Shown here in pieces: positions 9,520-17,187 of a stretch of DNA of 33,166 nucleotides (position 1 is its first letter; every line of letters starts with the position of its first letter). This DNA is from Candidatus Cloacimonadota bacterium (GTDB taxonomy: Bacteria; Cloacimonadota; Cloacimonadia; Cloacimonadales; JAFGVF01). Where the stretch lies: positions 1 through 33,166 of the forward strand of contig JAEKNW010000309.1 of assembly GCA_016838885.1 (NCBI GenBank), given 5' to 3'. The notes under the pieces were generated by a model. The model saw nothing but the letters and a program-made list of their open reading frames with translations, had not been told where the DNA came from and searched no databases. A program made the translations under genes and the position numbers.

Positions 9520-9555
9520 GATGAGATACTTATTTTAGTATCTCATCTTTTTTAT
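9520..9555 (+). terminator. Rho-independent terminator of the 976-residue gene
   Basis: GATGAGATA (9520-9528) pairs with TATCTCATC (9541-9549) around a 12-base loop that can add three more pairs with a bulge. A run of T follows (9550-9555). It begins 23 bases after the stop codon. Confidence 0.75.
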
Positions 9556-9557
9556 AC

Positions 9558-9632
9558 CGAATGCTACAGTAGAGCTTTGCGAATAGCACTATCTTCTTTT
9601 GCAAAAGATCTACTGCATCATTTGGGTTTATA
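9558..9632. repeat. Dispersed palindromic repeat, copy R2 (short form)
   Basis: The left arm begins TACCGAATGCTACAGTAGAG and the right arm ends CTACTGCATCATTTGGGTT; they are imperfect reverse complements. The inner blocks GCGAATAGCAC and TTGCAAAAG also match other copies, but the long AT loop of the full copy at 13170-13334 is missing. The element ends about 22 bases before the folC start codon, so it lies in or next to the folC leader. Confidence 0.75.
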
Positions 9633-9654
9633 GATCACTTACGGAGAAATTATC

Positions 9655-10929
9655 ATGGAATACAAAGAATTTTTAGAAACACTTTACCAAAGATATTCAG
9701 GGAATATCAAGTTAGGATTGCAAAGAATGTTTGAGATTCTAGCAGATATGGATAGCCCTCATACAAAGCTTAAAGGACTCCATATTGCCGGCACCAATGG
9801 AAAAGGATCAACTTGTGCAATGTTAGAGGCTTTATGTTTAGCTAGTAAGCTAACAACAGGATTAAATACTTCACCTCATTTAGTTAATTATACAGAAAGA
9901 TTCAGAATTAATGGTAACAACTTGGATTATGAAACTATCTACAATGAGTACCGGAAATGGGAAGGTACTTTTAACCGAACAGATGCTTCCTTCTTTGAAA
10001 TTACAACGGCAATTGCCTTTAAACTTTTCCTGGATAACAAAGTTGATACTGCTATCTTTGAGGTAGGTCTCGGTGGCAGATTAGATGGCACCAATCCCTT
10101 CCAATCTACTGTTACCGCTATAACCTCAATATCCATTGACCATAGAAAAACTCTAGGGGATACTATTGAAAAAATTGCTGCTGAGAAAGCTGGGATTATT
10201 AAAAAGTATGTACCAATGGTAATAAGTAAATTAAAACCAAGTGCCTTAGAAGTTATTCTCAAAGTTGCAGAAGAAAACTTTGCTCCTACCTATATCTATA
10301 ACAAAGATTACTTTGTTTCTAATGTTAGAATCTCTGATAAAGGAACAATCTTTGATTACTCTCTACCTGAGTTAAATATCAATTTTAAAGATATCGCAGT
10401 TAATCTTTTAGGAGAACATCAGTCCCTTAATGCTGGTGTAGCGTTGACCTCATTCCTGCTTTATCTTCAAATACGAGGAATCCCTGTTCAAGAAGATTTA
10501 ATCAGAAATGGCCTATCCCAAGTTGTTTGGTCAGGCAGAATGCAGATTATAAACTTCGAACCTCTTACCATTCTTGATGGTGCTCATAACGATGCAGGTA
10601 TGGAATTCTTGATTGATAATATCAATAGCATCTTTCCAAATCGTAAGAAGAGATTTGTGTTAGGAATCCTCCAAGATAAGACTTTTAAAGAGATGTTAAC
10701 TATGGCCGCTAAAATAGCATCAAAACTATACTTATGTCAGAGTAACTCTCAAAGAGCTGCAGATGTTAATTTACTGGCTGAAGTTGCAGACTCATTAAAT
10801 ATTGAGTATGAGAAAATTCCTGATGTTTTTGAAGCCTATCATAAAGCGATTCAAGATGCTGATAAAGATGATATAATAATCATAGGAGGCTCTCTTTACA
10901 CTATCTCTGAAGTGTTAGCAAAATTATAA
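9655..10929 (+). CDS. folC: Bifunctional folylpolyglutamate / dihydrofolate synthase
   Basis: FolC adds glutamate to folates, and in many bacteria also makes dihydrofolate from dihydropteroate. The P-loop GTNGKGS is at residues 46-52 (HIAGTNGKGSTCAML). The following LNTSPHLVNYTERFRINGN segment is the Mur-ligase-fold substrate loop. GLGGRLDGTNPF near 138-149 and ITSISIDHRKTLGDTIEKIAAEKAGI near 156-181 carry the usual ATP/Mg and ligand residues, and ILDGAHND near 304-311 marks the C-terminal domain. The length of 424 residues is normal. GGAG precedes the ATG. The gene stands alone between repeat copies R2 and R3, and R3 doubles as its terminator. Confidence 0.93.
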   Translation: MEYKEFLETLYQRYSGNIKLGLQRMFEILADMDSPHTKLKGLHIAGTNGKGSTCAMLEALCLASKLTTGLNTSPHLVNYTERFRINGNNLDYETIYNEYRKWEGTFNRTDASFFEITTAIAFKLFLDNKVDTAIFEVGLGGRLDGTNPFQSTVTAITSISIDHRKTLGDTIEKIAAEKAGIIKKYVPMVISKLKPSALEVILKVAEENFAPTYIYNKDYFVSNVRISDKGTIFDYSLPELNINFKDIAVNLLGEHQSLNAGVALTSFLLYLQIRGIPVQEDLIRNGLSQVVWSGRMQIINFEPLTILDGAHNDAGMEFLIDNINSIFPNRKKRFVLGILQDKTFKEMLTMAAKIASKLYLCQSNSQRAADVNLLAEVADSLNIEYEKIPDVFEAYHKAIQDADKDDIIIIGGSLYTISEVLAKL

Positions 10930-10944
10930 TCTAATCTTAGGTAT

Positions 10945-11008
10945 GAAAAGAATCTAGCACTCTTCATCAAAGTTCTACTGCATCATTCGGGTTTAACCCG
11001 AATGATGC
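10945..11008. repeat. Dispersed palindromic repeat, copy R3 (right arm plus inverted end)
   Basis: GAAAAGAATCTAGCACTCTTC and CTACTGCATCATTCGGGTT match the right arm of R1 almost base for base. The terminal block is then repeated immediately in inverse orientation (AACCCGAATGATGC, 10995-11008) after a single T. This makes a perfect 14-bp inverted repeat. It looks like two repeat ends joined head to head, or an internally deleted copy. Confidence 0.75.
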
Positions 11009-11017
11009 TGATTTTTT
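10980..11017 (+). terminator. folC terminator built from repeat R3
   Basis: GCATCATTCGGGTT (10980-10993) and AACCCGAATGATGC (10995-11008) form a perfect 14-bp stem, and TGATTTTTTT follows on the plus strand. It ends folC transcription 51 bases after the stop. The same bases encode, on the minus strand, the last residues and stop codon of the converging secreted-protein gene. Confidence 0.75.
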
Positions 11018-12980
11018 TAATTACTTCTTTATTATCAGATTTAAGTTTAACAAAGTATATTCCATTAGGTGTATTCTTAGGTAATTTTACTTGGTGTTCA
11101 GGATTTAGGACTTTCTCTTTATGAATTAATTGACCTTTTAGATTATATATTTTAACTTGTGTTTCTCCTCTTATATCTCCTACTTGGAAACTACCATTTC
11201 TAACAGGATTAGGAAATATTACAGGTTCATGAACTACTTGACTAAACTCCTCATTACTAGTCGGTGATGAGGAGATAACAATTCTATCAATAACTAACAT
11301 GAGGGTTTGAATTCCGCATGATTCTAACCAAATATTTGTTATTCTATCTTGGCTATTTTCGCAAGTATGAGAAAAGTTAAGATGGGTCATCTCACCCGGA
11401 ATTTCAATATAATTACCTTCTTGAAAATAAATTATATCCTCTTGATTATTATTATAAACCACTCCACATTTAACTCTTTCCATTCCCCAAGAAGTGTTCA
11501 AGCTTTTTAGGTAAATATCAATCCCTACTTGATCGGCTTGAAAAGAAGGTGATATGAGAATATCTGAAGTCGGAGGGGTAATACTGGAAAAACTAACTAA
11601 GCATTTATCTCCAGTAATATTTAGTTCTAAGGGAGGGGTAACTGCCCCAGGTTCGAATACCACAAAACCTGCTTCTGACCCCGCATTAGGATAAAAATAA
11701 TTACTAAGGATATAAGTAGCACTTCCATCATTATCGATGTTTATCCAGTCTCCTAAATCACTAGTAAAGGACTCATAATTTTCAAATTCCTCATCGATGA
11801 TTATATTTTCAACTGCTCCAATTTCAATATTGTATATCTCTGTTTCCAGATAACTTCCATCAATATAATAAAACTTTACTTGGTAATCATAACTTTCTCC
11901 AACACAGACCTGATTGTCTAGGAATGAATTTTCATATTGATTAACTATTTCCTCATTGTTTCTATAAACAACATAAGGATATTGGTTATCATAAATTGAG
12001 TTCCATTCTAAAGAGACAGAATAAGTGTCATTTTCTAGAGAAGCAAAATATAAATCATGTTCATCATCGGATGTTTCAAAACTAAATTCATCACTATCAT
12101 AAATATCAACACCATTATTATAATGTACTTGCCACTCATAAGGTGTGTTTGGCGCAAAAGGCAGTTGCGGATAAATCTCATACACGTAATCATGGAGATG
12201 CTGATAATTGTCTAAAATATCAATAGTGAATACATTTTCTGGGCAGGCGAAACTGATACTTGTGTTGTTTGGTTGTAGAACATTGATCTGTAGTCCTGTA
12301 CTTGTCTCAATATCAATAGCATTATCAGTAGGATAGATTGCTTGAGGATAATTTTGATCTATTGCTATATCAAAAATAGTATTAGGTAACCAGTTCCGGA
12401 TAAAGATTGGTGTTACTAAATTTCCAGGATCTAAAGGATTTTCCAGATCAACAAAACACATTGAAGTGTTACCTGAAGTAGAGAAGGCCAGAAAATTATC
12501 AGAATTCAAGCCACTATTAGTGTGATTTTCCATGAAAAAAACAATTAGATTTCCATTTCCTGAATATGAATAAGCTTGAGTCAAATCGATAGTCATCCAA
12601 CCTGATCCCGTACTATTTGATGCTTGAAAATTATCAGCAGTAAGATTCCCAGAATAGCATAGCTCTAATTGGTTGAGAGCAATGAAATCTTCTTCATTCT
12701 GATAAAAGTTTGTCGGAGCTTCACCCATCATAAGAGTTACATCATTGATAATAGTCTCAGGATTAGTAGTGGTAAATTGATACTGAAAAGAAAGCTGTGT
12801 TATAGTCCCATTATATGGAAAATAGTTGCTATCATAGATTAATTGAGAGCCACTATGGTTATAAAATGGGTCACAAGGAAGATGCTGATTATGCTCAGTA
12901 CCATTACCTACATTCAGTTGATAACAATTAACTATACTTATCATAACTAAAAACCATGCTGTTAAAATTGATATTTTCAT
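10983..12980 (-). CDS. Secreted beta-rich protein with Por/T9SS-type sorting tail
   Basis: Predicted extracellular or surface protein (665 residues). Residues 1-20 form a signal peptide. Residues about 22-205 form a beta-sandwich opening with NGTEHNQHLPCDPFYNHSGS, a module I associate with Cloacimonadota/Bacteroidota surface proteins. Ig/FN3-like parts follow (EWQVHYNNGVDIYDSDEFSF; VSLEWNSI...YPYVVYRNNEEIV). Near 388-575 lies a carbohydrate-binding-like sandwich. The C-terminal 75 residues are a sorting domain: FPNPVRNGSFQV, VKIYNLKGQLI, NGIYFVKLKSDN, KKISII. Such tails direct type IX secretion in Bacteroidota; whether that system exists here cannot be seen. No enzyme motif is evident. The last few codons (RVKPE, stop) are made by repeat R3. 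GGAG precedes the start. Confidence 0.8.
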   Translation of the reverse strand: MKISILTAWFLVMISIVNCYQLNVGNGTEHNQHLPCDPFYNHSGSQLIYDSNYFPYNGTITQLSFQYQFTTTNPETIINDVTLMMGEAPTNFYQNEEDFIALNQLELCYSGNLTADNFQASNSTGSGWMTIDLTQAYSYSGNGNLIVFFMENHTNSGLNSDNFLAFSTSGNTSMCFVDLENPLDPGNLVTPIFIRNWLPNTIFDIAIDQNYPQAIYPTDNAIDIETSTGLQINVLQPNNTSISFACPENVFTIDILDNYQHLHDYVYEIYPQLPFAPNTPYEWQVHYNNGVDIYDSDEFSFETSDDEHDLYFASLENDTYSVSLEWNSIYDNQYPYVVYRNNEEIVNQYENSFLDNQVCVGESYDYQVKFYYIDGSYLETEIYNIEIGAVENIIIDEEFENYESFTSDLGDWINIDNDGSATYILSNYFYPNAGSEAGFVVFEPGAVTPPLELNITGDKCLVSFSSITPPTSDILISPSFQADQVGIDIYLKSLNTSWGMERVKCGVVYNNNQEDIIYFQEGNYIEIPGEMTHLNFSHTCENSQDRITNIWLESCGIQTLMLVIDRIVISSSPTSNEEFSQVVHEPVIFPNPVRNGSFQVGDIRGETQVKIYNLKGQLIHKEKVLNPEHQVKLPKNTPNGIYFVKLKSDNKEVIKKISIIRVKPE

Positions 12981-13078
12981 ATCTTCTCCTTTATTCTAAC
13001 AATGATATCCAAATAAATATCTGCTTTTAATTATTGTCAATATTTATTTTCATTTTTGAATAAATAAATATTAAAATC

Positions 13079-13150
13079 CCGGTTTGTGAGGTCTAGCTTT
13101 CTACTTCGCTAAAGCTATGTAGAATGATTTAGCGAAGATTCACAAGCCGG
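13079..13150. repeat. Palindromic element of a different sequence family
   Basis: Outer arms CCGGTTTGTGA (13079-13089) and TCACAAGCCGG (13140-13150) pair with one G-T mismatch. Inner arms CTTCGCTAAA (13104-13113) and TTTAGCGAAG (13128-13137) pair perfectly. The left side carries an extra 12 bases or so. The whole could fold as a long hairpin. It shares no sequence with the R1-R7 family. Confidence 0.65.
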
Positions 13151-13169
13151 AATTTAAGAGCACATATTC

Positions 13170-13334
13170 AACCCAAATAATGCAGTAGATCTTTGAGAAT
13201 AGCACTATATTCTTTTGCAAAAGTAACTTCCATAATTCCCCCGAATATATATATTATATGCGTCCGAATTCTGTAAGTTATTTTGCTAAAAGAATCTGCA
13301 CTCTTCTCAAAAGCTCTACTGCATCATTCGGGTT
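13170..13334. repeat. Dispersed palindromic repeat, copy R4 (full length, MITE-like)
   Basis: This is a 165-base near-palindrome. The left end AACCCAAATAATGCAGTAGA is matched by the reverse complement of the right end, AACCCGAATGATGCAGTAGA. Complementarity continues inward through TTTGAGAA/TTTTGAGAA, TTCTTTTGCAAAAGTAACTT and TTATTTTGCTAAAAGAA to a central AT-only loop (GAATATATATATTATATG, about 13243-13260) that also occurs in R1. There is no open reading frame. Long terminal inverted repeats, dispersal and lack of coding fit a miniature inverted-repeat element. No clear target-site duplication is visible. Confidence 0.8.
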
Positions 13335-13356
13335 CGAATATAATAAAAGATATGAA

Positions 13357-13397
13357 TTTATCTAAATTCTAGTTATTTAGATAAACTTTTATTGACA
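13357..13397 (+). promoter_or_regulatory. Inverted repeat (operator candidate) and -35 box upstream of nifJ
   Basis: TTTATCTAAAT (13357-13367) and ATTTAGATAAA (13375-13385) form a perfect 11-bp inverted repeat with a 7-base spacer. It ends 6 bases before TTGACA (13392-13397), a consensus -35 box. No strong -10 box follows at 17 bases. The arms and spacing suit a dimeric DNA-binding regulator just upstream of the nifJ promoter. Confidence 0.45.
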
Positions 13398-13467
13398 TAA
13401 AAAGGGGTAAATAATTCTATGGCAATAGAAAAAAATAAACACAAAAAAATAAATAAAGGAGTGTGAC

Positions 13468-16400
13468 ATGGCTCAGTTTAAGAAAGAAACTATGGATGGA
13501 AACACAGCTGCTGCTCATGTGGCTTATGCTTTTAGTGAAGTTGCTGCAATTTATCCGATAACTCCCTCTTCTAATATGGGGGAATCTACAGATGCCTGGT
13601 CTGCTAATGGAAGAAAAAACATATTTGGAACTACAGTTGATGTAGCTGAACTTCAATCAGAAGGTGGAGCAGCCGGTGCTGTTCATGGAGCTTTATCAGC
13701 TGGTGCATTAACAACTACTTTCACAGCTTCTCAAGGACTCTTATTAATGTTACCTAACATGCATAAGATTGCTGGAGAGATGTTACCTACTAACTTCTGG
13801 GTATCTGCAAGATCACTTGCTGCCCAATCACTATCTATTTTTGGAGATCACTCAGATGTGATGTCTGCTAGAAATACCGGTTTTGCTTTAGTTGCATGCA
13901 ACTCAGTTCAAGAAGTAATGGATATTGGTGTTGCTACTCATTTATCAACTTTGAAAACAAGTATCCCTTTCTTAACATTCTTTGATGGTTTTAGAACTTC
14001 CCACGAAGTCCAAAAAATTGAAGTAATTGATTATGCTTCAATTGCCTCTTTAGTTGAACCTGAATATATTGAGAAGTTCAGAGCTAATGCCTTAAATCCG
14101 GAAGCTCCTAGATTAAAAACAGGTGCTCAAAATCCTGATGTATATTTCCAAGGAAGAGAAACAACTAACAATCAATATGATGCAACTCCTGCAGTTGTAG
14201 AAGATTATCTAAAAAAAGTATCTGCTTTAGTTGGTAGAGAATATAATCTTTTTGATTATGTTGGTGCTCCAGACGCAGATTCTATTATTATCGCAATGGG
14301 TTCTGGTTGTGAAACAATCGAAGAAGCTGTTGAATACTTAAATAAAAATGGAAAAAAATATGGTTTAATTAAAGTTCGACTATTCAGACCATTCTCAGTT
14401 GAACATCTTATAAAAGCCATTCCAACCACAGTTAAAAACATAGCTGTATTAGATAGAACAAAAGAACCAGGTGCTATTGGAGAACCTCTCTATTTAGATG
14501 TAGTTACAGCCCTTCAAGGCAAATGTTTAAATATCATTGGTGGTCGTTATGGATTATCTTCCAAAGAGTTTACTCCTGGTATGGTTAAATCTGTATTTGA
14601 TCATTTAGATAATAAAGGCTTCCATGGTTTCACAGTTGGTATCAACGACGATGTTAGTCATAAATCACTTCCATTAGGTGAATTTATTAATGCTATTCCT
14701 GCTGATACAATCAGTTGTAAATTCTGGGGCTTAGGTTCTGACGGAACTGTTGGTGCTAATAAAAATTCTATTAAAATCATTGGTGATAATACTGATCTTT
14801 GGGCCCAAGGATACTTCCAATATGACTCTAAGAAGTCTGGTGGAATCACCCGTAGCCATTTAAGATTCGGTAAATCAAAAATCAGAGCACAATATACAGT
14901 GAACAGTCCTGATTTTGTTGCTTGCCACAATCCTGCTTTCATCGGTCGTTTTGATATCTTAGAAGGTATTAAACCAGGTGGAACATTCTTATTAAACTCA
15001 CAATTCTCTAACAATGAAGTATTTGCTAACTTAACTGAAGATATGCAAAAGACAATCATTGAGAAGAAAATTAAATTATATAATATTAACGCCTTAGAAA
15101 TTGCTAATGAAGTTGGTCTTGGTGGCAGAATTAATACTGTGATGCAGGCTGCTTTCTTCATTATCTCAAATGTTCTTCCTAAAGACAAGGCTATTGAATT
15201 GATTAAAAAGGCTATTGTTAAATCTTATACCAAGAAGGGTGAGGAAATCGTTAAGATGAATATCCTTGCAGTTGATAAGGTTGATGAAGCTTTAGTTGAA
15301 ATTCCTGTTCCAGCTGAAATGATTGCAGAACATATTAAAGCAAAGAAACTTATTCCTGATAATGCTGATGAATTCACTAGAAATATTATCGAGCCAATTA
15401 TGAGAGAAAAAGGTGATGAGATTCCTGTTTCTGCCATGCCTATCGATGGTTATATTCCTACCGGAACTTCTGCTTTAGAAAAACGTGGTGTTGCTCCTTT
15501 TGTTCCTCATTGGGATGCTTCCAAGTGTATTCAATGTAATCAGTGTTCAATGATATGTCCTCATGCTGCCATCAGAGCTAAATTAATCCCTGTTGACTTA
15601 CTTTCTGACGCTCCAGAATCATTTGTTACTCTTGACGAAATGATGGAAGCCCGTAAAGGTGATGTTAAACATAAATACAAGATCCAAGTATATATCGATG
15701 ACTGTCAAGGCTGTAAAGCTTGTGTCTTAGAATGTCCTAAGGATGCCTTAAGTATGAGTCCTATTGATCATGAAAGAGCAATTGGTGAGCAAGCTAATTA
15801 TGAATACTTCGAAAAATTACCTACTGATATCCTTGGTGATTATAAAGAAGATACAGTTAAAGGTTCACAGTTCAAGCAACCTCTTCTTGAGTTCTCAGGA
15901 GCTTGTGCCGGTTGTGGAGAAACACCTTATGTAAAACTCATCACTCAGTTAGTTGGTGATAGAATGCTTATTGCTAACGCTACAGGTTGTTCATCAATCT
16001 GGGGTGGAACATTCCCAACTGTGCCTTACTGCAAAAATAATCAAGGAAACGGACCTGCTTGGGCAAACTCCCTCTTTGAAGACAATGCAGAATACGCTTA
16101 TGGCTTTAGATTAGCTGTCAATGCTAATAGAAAGCAATTAAGATACAACATTGAGAAGTTACTTCCTATCTTAAATTGTCAAGGCTGTAAAGAGAAGTTT
16201 AACTATGCTTTAGAAAACTGGAATGCAGTTGATCAAGCAGCTAAAGAGAATATTATTGCTATCAAGAATATTCTTCCAACTCTTTTAGAGAAAGCTACTC
16301 CTGAAACCAAGCCAATGATTGAAAAAATTATTGAACTCAAATCATATTTCTTAGAGAAATCTGTTTGGGGCTTTGGTGGAGACGGTTGGGCCTATGATAT

Positions 16401-16995
16401 TGGATTTGGTGGTTTAGACCATGTATTAGCTCAAAACAAGAACGTTAATATCCTAGTGATGGATACAGAAGTTTATTCTAACACAGGTGGTCAAGCCTCA
16501 AAAGCAACTCCTTTAGGTTCAGTTGCCAGATTTGCTGAATCTGGAAAAACAACAAATAAAAAAGATTTAGGTAAGATGATGATGACTTATGGTTACATCT
16601 ACGTTGCTCAAATCTCCATGGGAGCTAATAAGAATCAAGCTATAAAGGCAATCAAAGAAGCAGAAGCTTATGATGGACCTTCTATCATCTTAGCCTATGC
16701 TCCATGTATTAATCATGGTATTGATATGGCTGAAGCTCAAAAGATTGAAAAAGCTGCAGTTGATTGTGGATATTGGTTAACTTACAGATATAATCCTGCT
16801 CTCAAAGCAGAAGGTAAGAATCCATTCCAATTAGATTCAAAGAAACCAACCGGTGATCCTATTGAATTTATCGAATCAGAAAAGAGATATTCTTCATTAA
16901 GAACTACTTTCCCTGATAAAGTAGATGAATATCGTAAAGAACTTAAGAAATGGGTTGAAGAGAGATACGAAAGCTATGCAAAAATGGCTGAATAG
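13468..16995 (+). CDS. nifJ: Pyruvate:ferredoxin (flavodoxin) oxidoreductase, single-chain
   Basis: This enzyme oxidises pyruvate and CoA to acetyl-CoA and CO2, passing electrons to ferredoxin; it is central to fermentative anaerobes. All domains of the homodimeric form are present in 1175 residues. The N-terminal pyrimidine-binding domain has YPITPSSNMGE near 29-39. The gamma and CoA domains follow. Two [4Fe-4S] motifs start at C687 (CIQCNQCSMICP) and C746 (CQGCKACVLECP). The TPP domain has CAGCGETPY, ANATGCSSIWGG and, from about 972, GDGWAYDIGFGG with NTGGQASKATPLG. The start ATG follows AAGGAG. Likely acetate production and ferredoxin-linked hydrogen metabolism are inferred. The gene is monocistronic, with a candidate operator upstream and a strong terminator downstream. 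Confidence 0.97.
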   Translation: MAQFKKETMDGNTAAAHVAYAFSEVAAIYPITPSSNMGESTDAWSANGRKNIFGTTVDVAELQSEGGAAGAVHGALSAGALTTTFTASQGLLLMLPNMHKIAGEMLPTNFWVSARSLAAQSLSIFGDHSDVMSARNTGFALVACNSVQEVMDIGVATHLSTLKTSIPFLTFFDGFRTSHEVQKIEVIDYASIASLVEPEYIEKFRANALNPEAPRLKTGAQNPDVYFQGRETTNNQYDATPAVVEDYLKKVSALVGREYNLFDYVGAPDADSIIIAMGSGCETIEEAVEYLNKNGKKYGLIKVRLFRPFSVEHLIKAIPTTVKNIAVLDRTKEPGAIGEPLYLDVVTALQGKCLNIIGGRYGLSSKEFTPGMVKSVFDHLDNKGFHGFTVGINDDVSHKSLPLGEFINAIPADTISCKFWGLGSDGTVGANKNSIKIIGDNTDLWAQGYFQYDSKKSGGITRSHLRFGKSKIRAQYTVNSPDFVACHNPAFIGRFDILEGIKPGGTFLLNSQFSNNEVFANLTEDMQKTIIEKKIKLYNINALEIANEVGLGGRINTVMQAAFFIISNVLPKDKAIELIKKAIVKSYTKKGEEIVKMNILAVDKVDEALVEIPVPAEMIAEHIKAKKLIPDNADEFTRNIIEPIMREKGDEIPVSAMPIDGYIPTGTSALEKRGVAPFVPHWDASKCIQCNQCSMICPHAAIRAKLIPVDLLSDAPESFVTLDEMMEARKGDVKHKYKIQVYIDDCQGCKACVLECPKDALSMSPIDHERAIGEQANYEYFEKLPTDILGDYKEDTVKGSQFKQPLLEFSGACAGCGETPYVKLITQLVGDRMLIANATGCSSIWGGTFPTVPYCKNNQGNGPAWANSLFEDNAEYAYGFRLAVNANRKQLRYNIEKLLPILNCQGCKEKFNYALENWNAVDQAAKENIIAIKNILPTLLEKATPETKPMIEKIIELKSYFLEKSVWGFGGDGWAYDIGFGGLDHVLAQNKNVNILVMDTEVYSNTGGQASKATPLGSVARFAESGKTTNKKDLGKMMMTYGYIYVAQISMGANKNQAIKAIKEAEAYDGPSIILAYAPCINHGIDMAEAQKIEKAAVDCGYWLTYRYNPALKAEGKNPFQLDSKKPTGDPIEFIESEKRYSSLRTTFPDKVDEYRKELKKWVEERYESYAKMAE

Positions 16996-17020
16996 ATTAA
17001 TCAACTAACATATAAAATTA

Positions 17021-17056
17021 ACAGGAATCTGAATTTCAGATTCCTGTTTTTTTTTA
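17021..17056 (+). terminator. Rho-independent terminator of nifJ
   Basis: ACAGGAATCTGA (17021-17032) pairs perfectly with TCAGATTCCTGT (17036-17047) across a 3-base loop, and a run of nine T follows. It begins 26 bases after the nifJ stop. Confidence 0.92.
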
Positions 17057-17064
17057 TTCTCATA

Positions 17065-17077
17065 GCTCCAGTGGAGC
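17065..17077. repeat. Short GCTCC-N3-GGAGC hairpin
   Basis: GCTCC AGT GGAGC forms a small perfect hairpin. The same core, GCTCC AGA GGAGC, sits at the centre of the long palindrome at 27401-27545. Surrounding bases differ, so this may be a degraded copy of that element or coincidence. Confidence 0.35.
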
Positions 17078-17131
17078 GATACCTTTGTAGACCAGAAAAG
17101 CTAAACCATCCCTAACCCATCTTTACCATTT

Positions 17132-17187
17132 AACCCAAATAATGCAGTAGAGCTTTAGAGAAGAGTGCTACTGCACCATTTCGGGTT
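17132..17187. repeat. Dispersed palindromic repeat, copy R5 (short form)
   Basis: The left arm AACCCAAATAATGCAGTAGA and the right arm GTGCTACTGCACCATTTCGGGTT are imperfect reverse complements joined by GCTTTAGAGAAGA. The long AT loop is absent, as in R2. The right end touches the stop codon of the minus-strand hybrid sensor gene, so the hairpin lies immediately after that gene in its 3' untranslated region. Confidence 0.8.

Larger units (their letters stand above)
12981..13467. other. Intergenic region rich in inverted repeats, upstream of nifJ
   Basis: This 487-base gap holds, in order: the leader of the minus-strand secreted-protein gene (with TTGACA about 50 bases before its start when read on that strand), a palindrome at 13079-13150, the full-length repeat R4 at 13170-13334, an 11-bp inverted repeat at 13357-13385, and a -35-like TTGACA at 13392 for nifJ. 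I see no coding sequence or tRNA. Confidence 0.7.
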
